A DNA stretch of 64,000 nt. Source: Bacillus_BD sp963787345. Lineage in GTDB: Bacteria; Bacillota; Bacilli; Bacillales; Cytobacillaceae. Below, piece by piece: positions 1 through 8,963 of the stretch; position 1 is the first letter of the stretch; each line of letters begins with the position of its first letter. The position numbers and the translations under genes are program-made. The stretch spans positions 744,001-808,000 of the forward strand of contig CAWBCW010000011.1 of NCBI GenBank assembly GCA_963787345.1. The letters run 5' to 3'. Below the pieces are notes generated by a model. That model was not told the origin of the DNA and made no database searches. It saw only the letters and a list, made by a program, of their open reading frames with translations.

Positions 1-2
1 AT

Positions 3-329
3 CCTGGTGTCATTAAAGCTTTTCATTATCATGAAAAACAAGATGATTTATGGTTTTTCCCTTCAGGCAATGCTCAAGTTGTATTATACGACTTACGGGA
101 AGCTTCCCCAACGAAAGGGGAAACAGATGTTTATTACATGGGAGAAGAAAATCCAATCTTGCTCCTCATTCCAAAGGGAGTGGCCCATGGATATCGAGTG
201 CTAGGACAAAAAACTGCTGTCATTATTTATTTTACAACTGAATCATATAAACCTGAATGTCCTGATGAAAAAAGAATCGCTTGGAATAGCCCAGAAATTA
301 ATTTTAACTGGAATACGGAGTTTCGTTAA
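3..329 (+). CDS. rfbC: dTDP-4-dehydrorhamnose 3,5-epimerase, C-terminal part
   Basis: The reading frame is open from the window edge and ends at TAA 327-329, so the N-terminus lies outside. The visible part is a RmlC-type cupin: an AFHYHEKQDDLWFFPSG stretch, then YYMGEENPILLLIPKGVAHG and the tail RIAWNSPEINFNW. The AFHxHxxQxDLW and PxGxAHG patterns are typical of this family, which epimerises dTDP-4-keto-6-deoxyglucose at C3 and C5 in dTDP-L-rhamnose synthesis. Here the usual histidine-rich motif is slightly diverged, so a related sugar epimerase is possible. rfbA, which makes the dTDP-glucose precursor, lies about 11 kb downstream, separated by an IS element and spore-coat genes. rfbB and rfbD are not in the window. 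Confidence 0.85.
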   Translation, partial: PGVIKAFHYHEKQDDLWFFPSGNAQVVLYDLREASPTKGETDVYYMGEENPILLLIPKGVAHGYRVLGQKTAVIIYFTTESYKPECPDEKRIAWNSPEINFNWNTEFR

Positions 330-477
330 TAAATTAAGCGCTTATCTAAAACGTAAGTTTCTTTAGCAACCGTGACAGGATTGAAATAGTAGATCAAATT
401 CTTAGAAAAAGCATGAATAGATTTTTTAGTGATTTATCTAAAAAGTGAGGCTGGGACATAACTAGCTTCAAATAGCG

Positions 478-515
478 AAAAAGGAGAATTTGAGTTCGCT
501 CAAATTCTCCTTTTT
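478..515 (-). terminator. 17-bp hairpin with TTCG loop downstream of the transposase
   Basis: A perfect 17-bp stem (478-494 with 499-515) is closed by a TTCG tetraloop and flanked by A and T runs. It lies just after the transposase stop on the minus strand and works as a bidirectional Rho-independent terminator. Confidence 0.75.
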
Positions 516-545
516 CTATTGTTGGCTAGTTATTCTTATTTAATT

Positions 546-2114
546 TTATCTGTTGGCCGTGAATTTTCGTAAATTCACAGCCATTAATGCAAGGCCTATT
601 TCGTTTTCAACCTTCGATTTTCCTCGTACAGAAAATCGAGTGAAACGCAAATTAGCCTTCAAGAATCCAAAAACTGGTTCCACGTCAGTCTTCCGTTGAC
701 GATAAATTGAACTTGTTTTTTCTTCTGAAAGCTTCGCTCTCACATATTCTTTTTGTTGTTCCCACTTTTCATTCATCATTAACTTTCGATTATTTCCCTC
801 CTTTGCTTTCGTACAAGATGAACGGAATGGGCATCCCGAACACTCTTCGCACTCATAGATTTTGTACTTCCGTCGGAAGCCTGTACGGTCATTACGGGCA
901 GAATAATATTTAAATTCAAGACGTTTCTGGTTAGGGCATGTATAGGTATCTGTTTCTTCATCATACTGCCAGTTGTTTGGATTAAATGTGTTTTGTTTGT
1001 ACTTTCTCTTTTGTTCCTTCAAATACATATTATACGTAATGAGTGCTTCTCGATTACGATTTGAGAGGATATCATCGTAATTTTGTTCACTACCATAACC
1101 TGCATCTGCGACAATGTACTTGGGCAATTCAAAATAATGTTCCTCAATCTCATCCAGAAATGGAATTAACGTACGTGTGTCTGTCGGGTTTGAAAATAAA
1201 CTATAGGCAAGTGCATATTGACCTTCTGTTGCGATTTGTACATTATAACCAGCTCTCAACTGTCCGTTTTGCATATAATCATCTTTCATTCGCATAAATG
1301 TCGCATCCAAATCTGTTTTAGAATAGCTGTTGCGTGCGCCGAAGATTTCGAGGTCTCGCTGATATTTCTGTTTTCGTATGACAAAATCAATCATCTGTTT
1401 ACGCACTTGTTTTGGGTATTTACGTTCACTTCTTAGAGATTTTCGTTCCTGAACATCTGATGTTGTTTCAATTTGTTTATCGTATTCGGTTACGACATTG
1501 TCCACTTTTTCAACCAATTGAGCGAGTTCTTCCAATGATAACTGTTCATCCGTTTCACGCTCAATTTCAGGTATGATTTCATTCTCAAGCAGCTCATTGT
1601 AGAGCTGGTTTGACTTGTCAATTAAACTTTGATGATATTTCTCAATTGACCTCTTCCATACAAACGTAAATTTATTCGCATTCGCTTCAATCTTTGTACC
1701 ATCTATAAAAACGGCTTCTTGATCGATTAGTTTTTCTTCAATCAACTGGCAACGGAATTGGACGAAACATTGGCGAATTAATTCTTTCACTTCTGATTGA
1801 ACACGGAATCGGTTGATTGTGCGGTAGCTTGGCTCATATCCTTGAGCCAGCCAAATCATACGGATACTGTCTTTTAATAGTGCTCCAATTTTGCGTCCTG
1901 AGAAGACAGATTGTGTGTAGGCACATAAGATAATTTTAAGCATCATGCGTGGATGATAGGCAGGGCAGCCCTCATTTCGAAGAAATGGTTCGAATGCTTC
2001 ATGAGGGATACTTTCAACCAAATGATGGACATGAAAGGCAATATCATTCTTTTGTAATTTTACTTCTAAATCTAAAGGCAAGACTACTTGATTCATGTTA
2101 TAATCTTTAAACAT
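546..2114 (-). CDS. IS1182-family transposase
   Basis: The protein has 522 residues, full length for IS1182 transposases. The N-terminal third carries the conserved HPRMMLKIILCAYTQ and YRTINRFR blocks (about residues 53-105). The DDE catalytic core includes VFIDGTKIEANANK (about 135-148) and a YIVADAGYGSEQNYD block (about 335). The C-terminal part has CxxCPFRSSC-type cysteines and ends with VEPVFGFLKANLRFTRFSVRG. It catalyses transposition of the surrounding element. The ATG at 2114 follows an AGAAAGAAGTG ribosome-binding region. A second in-frame ATG six codons later is an alternative start. No frameshift or stop interrupts it. Confidence 0.95.
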   Translation of the reverse strand: MFKDYNMNQVVLPLDLEVKLQKNDIAFHVHHLVESIPHEAFEPFLRNEGCPAYHPRMMLKIILCAYTQSVFSGRKIGALLKDSIRMIWLAQGYEPSYRTINRFRVQSEVKELIRQCFVQFRCQLIEEKLIDQEAVFIDGTKIEANANKFTFVWKRSIEKYHQSLIDKSNQLYNELLENEIIPEIERETDEQLSLEELAQLVEKVDNVVTEYDKQIETTSDVQERKSLRSERKYPKQVRKQMIDFVIRKQKYQRDLEIFGARNSYSKTDLDATFMRMKDDYMQNGQLRAGYNVQIATEGQYALAYSLFSNPTDTRTLIPFLDEIEEHYFELPKYIVADAGYGSEQNYDDILSNRNREALITYNMYLKEQKRKYKQNTFNPNNWQYDEETDTYTCPNQKRLEFKYYSARNDRTGFRRKYKIYECEECSGCPFRSSCTKAKEGNNRKLMMNEKWEQQKEYVRAKLSEEKTSSIYRQRKTDVEPVFGFLKANLRFTRFSVRGKSKVENEIGLALMAVNLRKFTANR

Positions 2115-2195
2115 AAGGACACTTCTTTCTGTTTGGATTTTGTCTGGTAACTTAATTTTAACAGAGAATGTCCTTATTTTTTATTTAAAATAATC

Positions 2196-2238
2196 AAAGC
2201 CTGTGAAATTTTACTCGTCGTAAAATTTCACAGGCTTT
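2196..2238. terminator. Hairpin inside the right end of the IS
   Basis: A 19-bp perfect stem (2196-2214 with 2220-2238) has a 5-nt loop and a T-run on the plus strand. It lies between the right terminal repeat and the transposase promoter region. It probably stops read-through between the element and the adjacent coat gene. Confidence 0.65.
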
Positions 2239-2275
2239 TTCATTTCAGAGAAGGGTTTTGTCCCAGCCTCATTTT

Positions 2276-3133
2276 CTATACTTTTATGCCTCGTCTGCGG
2301 CTGCTCCAGTTACTGGAGGAGTTAATCCAGTAAGGACAGGAACAACTGATGTACCAGTAAATGCTCACTTGCTGAACTTGTAATACTTTTACAGTAAGGT
2401 CTAATACGATTTTTTCACGTAAAGTGTTGAAAGATCCATCGTGATATTTAGAATGTGGTGAGAAATCAAGTTCAAAGAAATTCGCAGCTACTAACTCGCC
2501 ATATGGCTGCTCATTGTATTTCACAAGATTTTGGAAGAAATATTTATCCAAACGAGCATCCATTTGAGTTTTTTCGTTAAGGAAATTAGCTTCTGCATTT
2601 TCAGAAATACCAAGAATTGGAGGGCTCAAGAAAGGTATTGTAGCACCTAATTCGGCAAAACCTGAAAACGGAACTTTTGCAATTCGATCTTGTAGTGGTG
2701 CATTACAATCTACAGAAGCATACTCAATATTTTTATGAATATGACCTGATACAAATAGTTTCGCTCTTGTTACTGTGAAAAAGTCAGTAGCACCAATACG
2801 TGCAAATCTTACTGGTACTAGTTTTACTTGATCAAGAAATACATGTTTTTTCACTCTTTTAATTTCAGTTGCTGGAGGATAAAGAGAAATATCTGACTCT
2901 ACGACAATTTGAAGAGTTGGTTCTGCAAGTACAATTGGAACTTTAGTTCTTGCTACAGTTGGTCCAGTTACTACCGGAGTTACTGAAGGAGTTAAAGGAA
3001 TTTGTTCCTTTGCTCTAACTTCACAATTGTTTCCTTTGTTAGAAGAATGACCAGCATTCTTTGAATAGTTATTTTGGTTTGAATTGCAATCATTGTGTGA
3101 ATAGCTATTTTGGTTTGAATAATTTTGATCCAT
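2276..3133 (-). CDS. SPOCS/DUF3794-type spore-surface protein (CsxC-like), 3' end frameshifted
   Basis: The protein has 285 residues as read. A Gln/Asn/Ser-rich N-terminus (about 1-40) is followed by the pattern KVPIVLAEPTLQI, EIKRVKKHVFLDQVKLVP and KLFVSGHIHKNIEYAS, seen in Bacillaceae spore-surface proteins with a SPOCS-like domain. The start has a good RBS (AAAGGGGATT). The last 40 or so codons look wrong: near 2363-2366 a single-base shift restores a tail resembling the N-terminal PVVTG segment (TSVVPVLTGLTPPVTG, then AAADEA) that ends at 2285-2287. The original gene therefore probably stopped at 2285 and the present C-terminus is a frameshift product. A structural role at the spore surface is inferred from family and neighbours. 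The exact function is unknown. Confidence 0.7.
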   Translation of the reverse strand: MDQNYSNQNSYSHNDCNSNQNNYSKNAGHSSNKGNNCEVRAKEQIPLTPSVTPVVTGPTVARTKVPIVLAEPTLQIVVESDISLYPPATEIKRVKKHVFLDQVKLVPVRFARIGATDFFTVTRAKLFVSGHIHKNIEYASVDCNAPLQDRIAKVPFSGFAELGATIPFLSPPILGISENAEANFLNEKTQMDARLDKYFFQNLVKYNEQPYGELVAANFFELDFSPHSKYHDGSFNTLREKIVLDLTVKVLQVQQVSIYWYISCSCPYWINSSSNWSSRRRGIKV

Positions 3134-3322
3134 TTTTTATAATCCCCTTTTAATTTTTTTGTTAGAGTAGAGTTGTGTTAACCTCTACATTCATAACATA
3201 TGAATTTGCGATTATAAGGTATAGACAAGTGTCATAGTCATTTAACTTATTTTTATGGAAAAACACTTTTCAATATAATAAAAGTGCTATGTAGAAAAAA
3301 GCCTGTCTTTATAACGAACATA

Positions 3323-3356
3323 AAAAATGCTACTCCTGTTTAATTCGAGTAGCACT
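3323..3356 (-). terminator. Terminator after the broken SPOCS gene
   Basis: Read on the minus strand, GTGCTACTC pairs with GAGTAGCA and is followed by TTTTTTATG. It closes the minus-strand transcription unit of coat-like genes that ends at 3340. Confidence 0.6.
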
Positions 3357-3955
3357 CCAGTTCAACAAATTGATCTTGCATTAAATGGATAACCAATCGA
3401 GCCGTACCATTAACTTGAAGCTGTTGATCCTGCGAATTTAGTTCTTGATGACGATACAAACTGGATCTGATTTAATTGACTATGAATGGGTTCTGTAAAT
3501 TTGTGATAAGATTCATAATGGGAACTTGCATCATGTTCAGTTGGGATTGGAACATAAATTCATTTTGATTGTTATGAGGAAATTTAGGTAAGGTTAGCCA
3601 GTGAATATTTATCGTTTTTGACCAAGGAATAGGGACTTTCAAGTGAATGAATTGTATTATTCGATCCTTTGTTAATAAATTCAATGTCTGCAATGAGCTC
3701 ACCTTTTAAAAAGACTGTCGTTGAAGGCAGGACAACTTTACAATTAAGTGATCTCATTGACCATTTTACTTTTGATATATTTTCAAGTGGCATGAACAAA
3801 TCGATGGTTTCAACAATATCAATATCTAATTCTATTCTTGCCAGCAATACTGCCATTTTAACAATAGTGGTTTGTTTCATTTCGACAGATGCGGTAAAAA
3901 GAGTGTTTTTTTGAAAAGGTTGTTCACAGTTGAACTCATTCAAACAGTTATTCAT
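3340..3955 (-). pseudogene. Broken SPOCS-like spore-surface gene (at least two frameshifts)
   Basis: Three successive minus-strand frames together make one homologue of the neighbouring SPOCS-type proteins. Frame 1 (3955 to about 3650) holds MAVLLARIELDIDI, then KVVLPSTTVFLKGELIADIE, matching the VLAELTLQV and KLFVKGFVRKNIQY pattern of the gene at 5688. Frame 2 (about 3650-3472) continues with KVPIPWSKTINIHWL. Frame 3 ends with LQVNGTARLVIHLMQDQF at the TAA 3340-3342. The two frame changes lie near 3650 and before 3450. As it stands no full-length product is possible. The start at 3955 has only a weak ribosome-binding site. Confidence 0.7.
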
Positions 3956-4019
3956 ATGGATTGTTTTTATTAATATAATATTTTCTTTTCTTCTTTTTTT
4001 GGAGAAGGAAATTTTATGA

Positions 4020-5661
4020 CTAAAGAGAGATTCGTGCTTGGAAGGGTGCAGATCTTTCTACTTCTTGCAATGGAGAATCATTATTTTGATCGGGATGGAT
4101 TTGCCTCGTTATCACTAGTATTTTCTTTTTCATCATGATTCATCTCAGTAGATGTTTCATTTTGTTTAGAGTCTGATTATAGCAAATTCATCTTTAATAG
4201 GTGAAATTTCTCCTGAATTGTCAAAAAGGTGATCATGTAGTGAAGATGTAATCTCCTTTACTTCAGAAGGATTCTGGTCTTTTGAAAAAGTTTTATTCTT
4301 TGTTTCAAGCAAATCATCATCTTTATTTTGTACAGATTGACTTTTCTCACTTTTAGATAAATCTTCATTATGATTAGATTTTTCCTCTTTTAAGTACGTA
4401 AAGGAACTATTTTGTTGTTTTTCCTGGGAATCATTGCTCTGTGAGAGCATAGAAACAAAAGTTTTTTCATAAGTTTCGATATCTTCATTCATAGAAACAA
4501 TATCTTCACCATTAGATTTTGAATGATCCAAATTCTCATCAAGCATGGAATAAAATTCATTAAAAAGGATGTCAGAATCTTCTTGTTTTAAAGGTCACTG
4601 ATTTTCAGTGTTATTTTCGTTTTCGGTATCATGGTCACATTCAATATCATGATCATATTCATTATCCTGTTTATTTTCGACAACATGTAGATCTTCATGT
4701 ATGGAAGAACTCTCATCTGATTTTACCAAGATCTTCATTGTCAATTATGTCTTTTTGAAAAGGTTTAGATTCTTCATGTATATAAGAAGCATCCTCACAT
4801 TAAATAAGTGAATTCCTTTATATTATTAGCTTTTTTCTCAATTAAGTTCATAGAAATGTCTTGCTTTTTTTCCGGAGACTCATCGCTATCTAAAAGCATG
4901 TTAAAAAAAGTATCTTCAAACGTGTCAATATTTTCATTTAAAGAATCGATCTCTTCACCACTAGTTATTGAATAATCTGAACTTTCATCAAACATGGAAC
5001 AAAATTCCTCAAGAAATACTTCGTAACTTTCATCATTGGAAGGAAATAGATTTTCATATTCTCATTTCGATAGCATATTCATATTCAATCATCAGTTATC
5101 TTCACATCTGTTCTTCTGACATGTTGGAAATCTCATTTGAATTTGTTAAAGAATTCATTGTCAATTTTGTCTTCTAGAAGGATTGGAGATTCTTCATTGA
5201 GTAGAAGAGGCATCATCAAGTAAATGAATAAATTCCTCCATTAAAGTCGGAGATCTTTTTACCTCCTTTATTTCTTCATCTTCCATGTGTTCGATTTGCG
5301 CAACATCCTTTTCTACGTCTAACTCATCTTTTTGACCATCATTTGAAAGGATCTTTTCGGTGTAATTCCAAACTAGGGGGTGAAAAAATGATTGGTTTTG
5401 AACCTGTTGTGTTGTCTATTCCATGATTTGTATAGATAGAATGTTTTTTTGTTGTATTAGATTGATTATTTTTGTCATGTTGTTGTTTCTGTTTGTTCCA
5501 TTCCTCCCTGATGGTTGAAAGAAGAATGGAAGGCATTGGGTTTCGTTGGATTTCTATCAATGCCCAAATCATAACCTTGAAATGAGTAGGGGTCATCATA
5601 TGGATTTTTGAAATTATTCATTGCATTTTGGAAGGAATACTGCAAGAAGTATCCTCTCCAT
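4020..5661 (-). pseudogene. Decayed acidic repeat protein gene of the spore-coat block
   Basis: About 1.6 kb of minus-strand sequence reads as pieces of one acidic, Asp/Glu/Ser-rich protein scattered over all three frames. The start is probably ATG 5659-5661 behind AAGGAGGGG, with an immediate one-base shift into GYFLQYSFQNAMNNF and then PYDDPYSFQGYDLG. Later pieces are KDEEIKEVKRSPTLMEEF-like, FDESSDYSITSGEEIDSL (frame open at 4995) and LDENLDHSKSNGEDIVSM (4546). The last two are copies of one repeat unit about 450 bp apart. The frame ends near 4020 with PLQEVERSAPFQ, which resembles the EEIKEVKRSPT piece. Many indels and stops show long-standing decay. The intact function is unknown. Confidence 0.65.
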
Positions 5662-5687
5662 TCCCCTCCTTAATAAGACTAAAGATC

Positions 5688-6533
5688 TTAGAGTGCGTTC
5701 AGCAGTGAAATTAAAATTTTCTGATTGATACAGGATAACTTAATAAAACGATTTTTACTATAATAACATTCATCAGAACAAGATTCATCACAGTCATCAT
5801 TTGTTGTAGAAGATACACGAATTTGTTGGTTTTGAAGTACTTTTAACGTAATGTCAAGAACCATTTTTTCTTCAATTACATTAAAATAACCTTCACCAAT
5901 AGGTGCATCCTTTGGAAGATCGCATCGATTAATGGCCTCATCCCATTCAATAATACTACTTGAAATTAATTCACAAAATGGTAGTTCATTGTAAAATTGC
6001 GTGGAATCTTGATGAAATTGAGAAAGATCACTTGATTGAAACTCATCTTTTTCCGGATAACCGTGTGGCAATGATTTTGTAAACAAGAAATCGAATTCCC
6101 TACGTTTGTTGAATTCAGGATTTACTGGTTTTCTTAAGTAATGCTTGATTTCCGTTACGCAACTAAAAGGAACATCAACGGTTAAGGAATATAACTTGGA
6201 AGATATGCTTTTATGCGTAGGATCGATTTCTAAATTCGGGCTCGCATACTGAATATTTTTTCGAACAAACCCTTTGACAAATAATTTGTTCGTTGGCAGA
6301 AGCAACCGGCATTGTACTAATTTAACATGCTTTTTAACATCTTTTATTTCTAAGACAGGTTCAGGAAATTTAATACAAGCATCTAAATTTACTTGTAAAG
6401 TAAGTTCAGCTAATACAACAGGTACTTTTGCATAGATTTTTCCAATACTTACATTTGGTTTATGAGGTTTATTGTCACATTCACTCATTGTTGACGGGAA
6501 GTTACATACATCGATCTTTTTATTTTCGGACAT
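5688..6533 (-). CDS. SPOCS/DUF3794-type spore-surface protein (CsxC-like), intact
   Basis: The protein has 281 residues with a strong RBS (TAGGAGGGG) in front of ATG 6533. It shares the order KVPVVLAELTLQVNLDA (about 37-53), EIKDVKKHVKLVQCRLL and KLFVKGFVRKNIQYASP (about 85-101), DVPFSCVTEI, then ELPFCELISS and EKMVLDITLKVLQNQQI with the gene at 2276. The pair are paralogues in one minus-strand block, and this is the only uninterrupted copy. The C-terminus holds a Cys/Asp cluster (NDDCDESCSDECYY). No signal peptide or membrane segment is visible, as expected for coat or exosporium proteins made in the mother cell. The function is inferred from the family only. Confidence 0.75.
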   Translation of the reverse strand: MSENKKIDVCNFPSTMSECDNKPHKPNVSIGKIYAKVPVVLAELTLQVNLDACIKFPEPVLEIKDVKKHVKLVQCRLLLPTNKLFVKGFVRKNIQYASPNLEIDPTHKSISSKLYSLTVDVPFSCVTEIKHYLRKPVNPEFNKRREFDFLFTKSLPHGYPEKDEFQSSDLSQFHQDSTQFYNELPFCELISSSIIEWDEAINRCDLPKDAPIGEGYFNVIEEKMVLDITLKVLQNQQIRVSSTTNDDCDESCSDECYYSKNRFIKLSCINQKILISLLNAL

Positions 6534-6571
6534 TTTTGCCCCTCCTAATGTCAGGTTAGTGCATCATATGC

Positions 6572-6661
6572 GGGTCAAATGTCTAGGTGCTTGGGCAAAT
6601 GCCTAATAAGTTATCACAAGGATGAAATGAGAAAGTACTGGCACCTTTGGGCAACTGTCCT
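6572..6661. repeat. Three imperfect 14-mers upstream of the actin-like gene
   Basis: GGGTCAAATGTCTA (6572-6585), TGGGCAAATGCCTA (6592-6605) and TGGGCAACTGTCCT (6648-6661) share a TGGGCAAATGYCTA-like core. They lie in the divergent intergenic region just before the ParM-like gene. They could be operator or centromere-like sites for its small partner, but this is inference from position only. Confidence 0.4.
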
Positions 6662-6693
6662 GCATACGATTGAAAAGAGAGGTGAGTGAAAAC

Positions 6694-7881
6694 ATGGATG
6701 GAAAAAACTTTCTTGCGATGGATATTGGGAATAGCTGGTATAAAGCTTTGACATTTGATGATGGGTACTATTGTGAATATCAGATTCCAAATGCAATCTC
6801 TTTATTTGATGAGGAATTCTTTGAAAGACCTTACGATGAGGAAGATATCGCATTTGAGGAAAACCTTATTGTTGAAGTTAAAAGTCATGCGATGATTGAC
6901 AAAAGAGAAATATTTTATATTGGCAAGGCAGCTACGAAACAACGAGATGTCAGTTTAACGGGATTTAATAATCAAAAAGTGAATGAAGATCGTACTTATA
7001 CTCTCTTGTTTGGTTTAGCTGCCTTTCATGCCATCCGTTTAAATCCTGAGGAAACGGAAATCCACTATCACATGGATCAATTAGCGGTATCACTGCCTAC
7101 AACCCAATATAAGGAGAAGAAAGATAAATTTAGAGAACGATTAATAGGAACTCATACCGTGATTTTTCATAAAGTACCAGGGATTTCAGAACCAAAAGAA
7201 ATAACCGTTAAACTGCATGTCGAAGATGTGATTATCGGTGTGGAAGGTGCTTGTGCTTATCTTGGATTAACCCGAGATCAAGAGACACTAGGAGTCAAAG
7301 ATGAAGCGCTTGTCAAGGATTCACAAAAAGGAATTATTATAGGAGATCTTGGTGGGGATTCTGTTGATTTTGTTGGAATTAAGAATAATAAACCAGTTGC
7401 TTCCATAGAAGGGGAAACATTTGGTATTAATCAATTTCTTGATCATATTATTCAGAAGGTTAGTAAAAATGAATTATATAAATTTGATTCTCGTGCTGAA
7501 TTAGAAGAAAAACTAGCTGCAGGACAATCTGAATGGTATGTGGAGCCTTTTGCAGGTGTTAGAAAGGATATAAGTAAATACATTATTCCTCAGTTAAAAT
7601 CAATGGCTTTTAAATATCTTGAACATTTTGACCGGGTGAGAAGCAGTTCAACTGAAATTAAGGGCGCTGCCCGTTATATAGCAGTCGGTGGAGCTGCAAA
7701 ATTAGCGCAAAAGCAAATCCAAGAGGCAGCTGTTCGCTGGGCTGATCGAGGACGTCCAATCCAGTTAACGTTTCCTGAGGATATGGAAAAACTCAATGTG
7801 CTTGGCTTGATGATTCTTGCGAAAATGAAGCAAATGAAAAGCGAACAGGAAAATAAATCCTTAATCTCTGTTAGAACCTAA
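6694..7881 (+). CDS. Actin-like ATPase of the ParM/StbA type
   Basis: The protein has 395 residues from ATG 6694, preceded by AGAGGTGAG at a good distance. A TTG 24 bases earlier is open but has no RBS. The actin-fold signatures are visible: phosphate 1 loop MDIGNSWYKAL (about 9-19), phosphate 2 loop IIIGDLGGDSVDFVG (about 218-232) and the adenosine motif IAVGGAAKLAQ (about 330-340). Such proteins form ATP-driven filaments that segregate plasmids or move cell structures. The next gene starts 12 bases downstream and is probably its partner, as in parMR or alfAB cassettes. It sits on the chromosome, between spore-coat genes. Whether it segregates DNA or has been co-opted in the sporangium cannot be told. 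Confidence 0.8.
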   Translation: MDGKNFLAMDIGNSWYKALTFDDGYYCEYQIPNAISLFDEEFFERPYDEEDIAFEENLIVEVKSHAMIDKREIFYIGKAATKQRDVSLTGFNNQKVNEDRTYTLLFGLAAFHAIRLNPEETEIHYHMDQLAVSLPTTQYKEKKDKFRERLIGTHTVIFHKVPGISEPKEITVKLHVEDVIIGVEGACAYLGLTRDQETLGVKDEALVKDSQKGIIIGDLGGDSVDFVGIKNNKPVASIEGETFGINQFLDHIIQKVSKNELYKFDSRAELEEKLAAGQSEWYVEPFAGVRKDISKYIIPQLKSMAFKYLEHFDRVRSSSTEIKGAARYIAVGGAAKLAQKQIQEAAVRWADRGRPIQLTFPEDMEKLNVLGLMILAKMKQMKSEQENKSLISVRT

Positions 7882-7893
7882 AGGATGATGGAA

Positions 7894-8262
7894 ATGTCTA
7901 AATTATATACAGATTACATCAATCGGACAGCACTTACCGTCCCGACTCAATTTATTGATGTTAAAAGTGGAGAGACTTTGACGGTTTCATCAGAAGTTTT
8001 GGAACAAATCGAGTATCATGCTGAAAATCAGACGCTTATTCATTTCGTATTATCTGCTCTTACTGAATATTTACATCCGAAAAAAAAGAATGGGTCAAAT
8101 CCAGATATATTATTGGAATTAACTGAAATCAAACAAATGTTGTTGCAAGAATATCAAAAAAATCCAACAGGTTTAAGCATTTCAAAACAAAAGGAACAAC
8201 TAAAATCACCAGATTTAGATTTAAAGGAAGTTGAGGATATTCTTGATGTTTTTGGAGGATAA
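7894..8262 (+). CDS. Small partner protein of the actin-like cassette
   Basis: The product has 122 residues from ATG 7894. In-frame ATGs at 7885 and 7888 are too close to the AAAGGA ribosome-binding site. I do not recognise a named family. The N-terminal half is a compact mixed segment (MSKLYTDYINRTALTVPTQF) with a predicted helix DILLELTEIKQMLLQEYQK near residues 70-90, and the C-terminus is acidic (LKEVEDILDVFGG). Its position directly after a ParM-like gene and its size match the DNA-binding adaptor (ParR/AlfB role) of such operons. No recognisable ribbon-helix-helix or HTH can be asserted from sequence alone. Confidence 0.6.
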   Translation: MSKLYTDYINRTALTVPTQFIDVKSGETLTVSSEVLEQIEYHAENQTLIHFVLSALTEYLHPKKKNGSNPDILLELTEIKQMLLQEYQKNPTGLSISKQKEQLKSPDLDLKEVEDILDVFGG

Positions 8263-8269
8263 AGTAAAA

Positions 8270-8298
8270 AGGTGAACTCGAGTGGATAGAGTTCACCT
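8270..8298 (+). terminator. Terminator after the actin-like operon
   Basis: AGGTGAACTC (8270-8279) pairs perfectly with GAGTTCACCT (8289-8298) across a 9-nt loop. A short T-rich run follows. It ends the two-gene operon and may also serve the convergent coat gene. Confidence 0.7.
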
Positions 8299-8329
8299 CA
8301 TTTATGATGAAGATAAAAGATAAGGGATT

Positions 8330-8963
8330 CTATAGACGAACAGCAGGCAGGCAAGTTACTCCACAGAAACAGGATAAGTCAACATTAATACAAATACCGG
8401 TTCTTACTAAATCCTCGACACACTCATAATTGATTTGATCGCATGGACTGCAAAGCTTTTTGTCTCCATCTTTTTTCGATTTAAATGCCAATAGTTCTAA
8501 TTCAGCGCATTGGCCTTTTAAATCCTTAATTTTGAAAATAAAACTAGTAATACATGCAAACCTTTTATCCTTAGGCCCTCCTGGACAAGTAGTTACACCG
8601 GTAGCTTTAAATGGTTCGCATCCACAATAAAGAATAAACGGAATCGTATTTTTCTTTGGTTTTTTACGCTCTTCTTCTAGGAGATCCTCGATGGATTCTT
8701 TGCATGAAGAACATTTTTTCTTATGATCTACTTCGACTTTTCTTTCTGCTTTTAAAATGGCCTCTAGAATTTCTTCTACACAAACCTGTTCATCTTTGCC
8801 TTTATGCGCAATCGTCTTTGTCTTTACGCCAATCATCCTTGTCCTTATGGCAATCGTCTTTGTCTTTATGCCAATCATCTTTATGATGCCCACAAGTGTC
8901 ATGCTTTTTATTGATTCGAAATCGCTTCATATCATAGGACTTTTCTTCTTCATGGTAATTCAT
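8330..8963 (-). pseudogene. CotY/CotZ-family spore coat protein gene with one-base insertion
   Basis: The C-terminal part is a typical CotY/CotZ protein: VCVEEILEAILKAE, CSSCKESIEDLL, NTIPFILYCGCEPF, FACITSFIFKIKDL, and the cysteine-rich end NVDLSCFCGVTCLPAVRL. The proper start is ATG 8963 behind AAGGAGTG. That frame encodes MNYHEEEKSYDMKRF, then a short HKDKDD repeat tract, and stops near 8805. Deleting one base near 8807 joins the two frames as DDC-HKGKDEQVCVEE. The gene is thus a crust or exosporium-scaffold protein broken by a single-base insertion, unless the base is a sequencing error. The 18-nt repeats coding (H/R)KDKDD(C/W) around the lesion are a likely slippage site. Confidence 0.8.

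Larger units (their letters stand above)
446..2271 (-). mobile_element. IS1182-family insertion sequence, complete
   Basis: One full-length transposase gene is bounded by 13-bp terminal inverted repeats, TGAGGCTGGGACA at 446-458 and its complement at 2259-2271. Each end also carries an internal hairpin (478-515 and 2196-2238) that would block transcription into or out of the element. No clear target duplication is visible. The right end sits only 13-14 bp from the probable original stop codon (2285-2287) of the neighbouring spore-surface gene, so the element landed just downstream of it. The intact transposase suggests a fairly recent insertion. Confidence 0.9.

Noticed and set aside
446..2271. 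Target-site duplication of the IS1182 element
   Set aside because: The A/T-rich flanks give only trivial matches on the two sides, so no duplication can be claimed.
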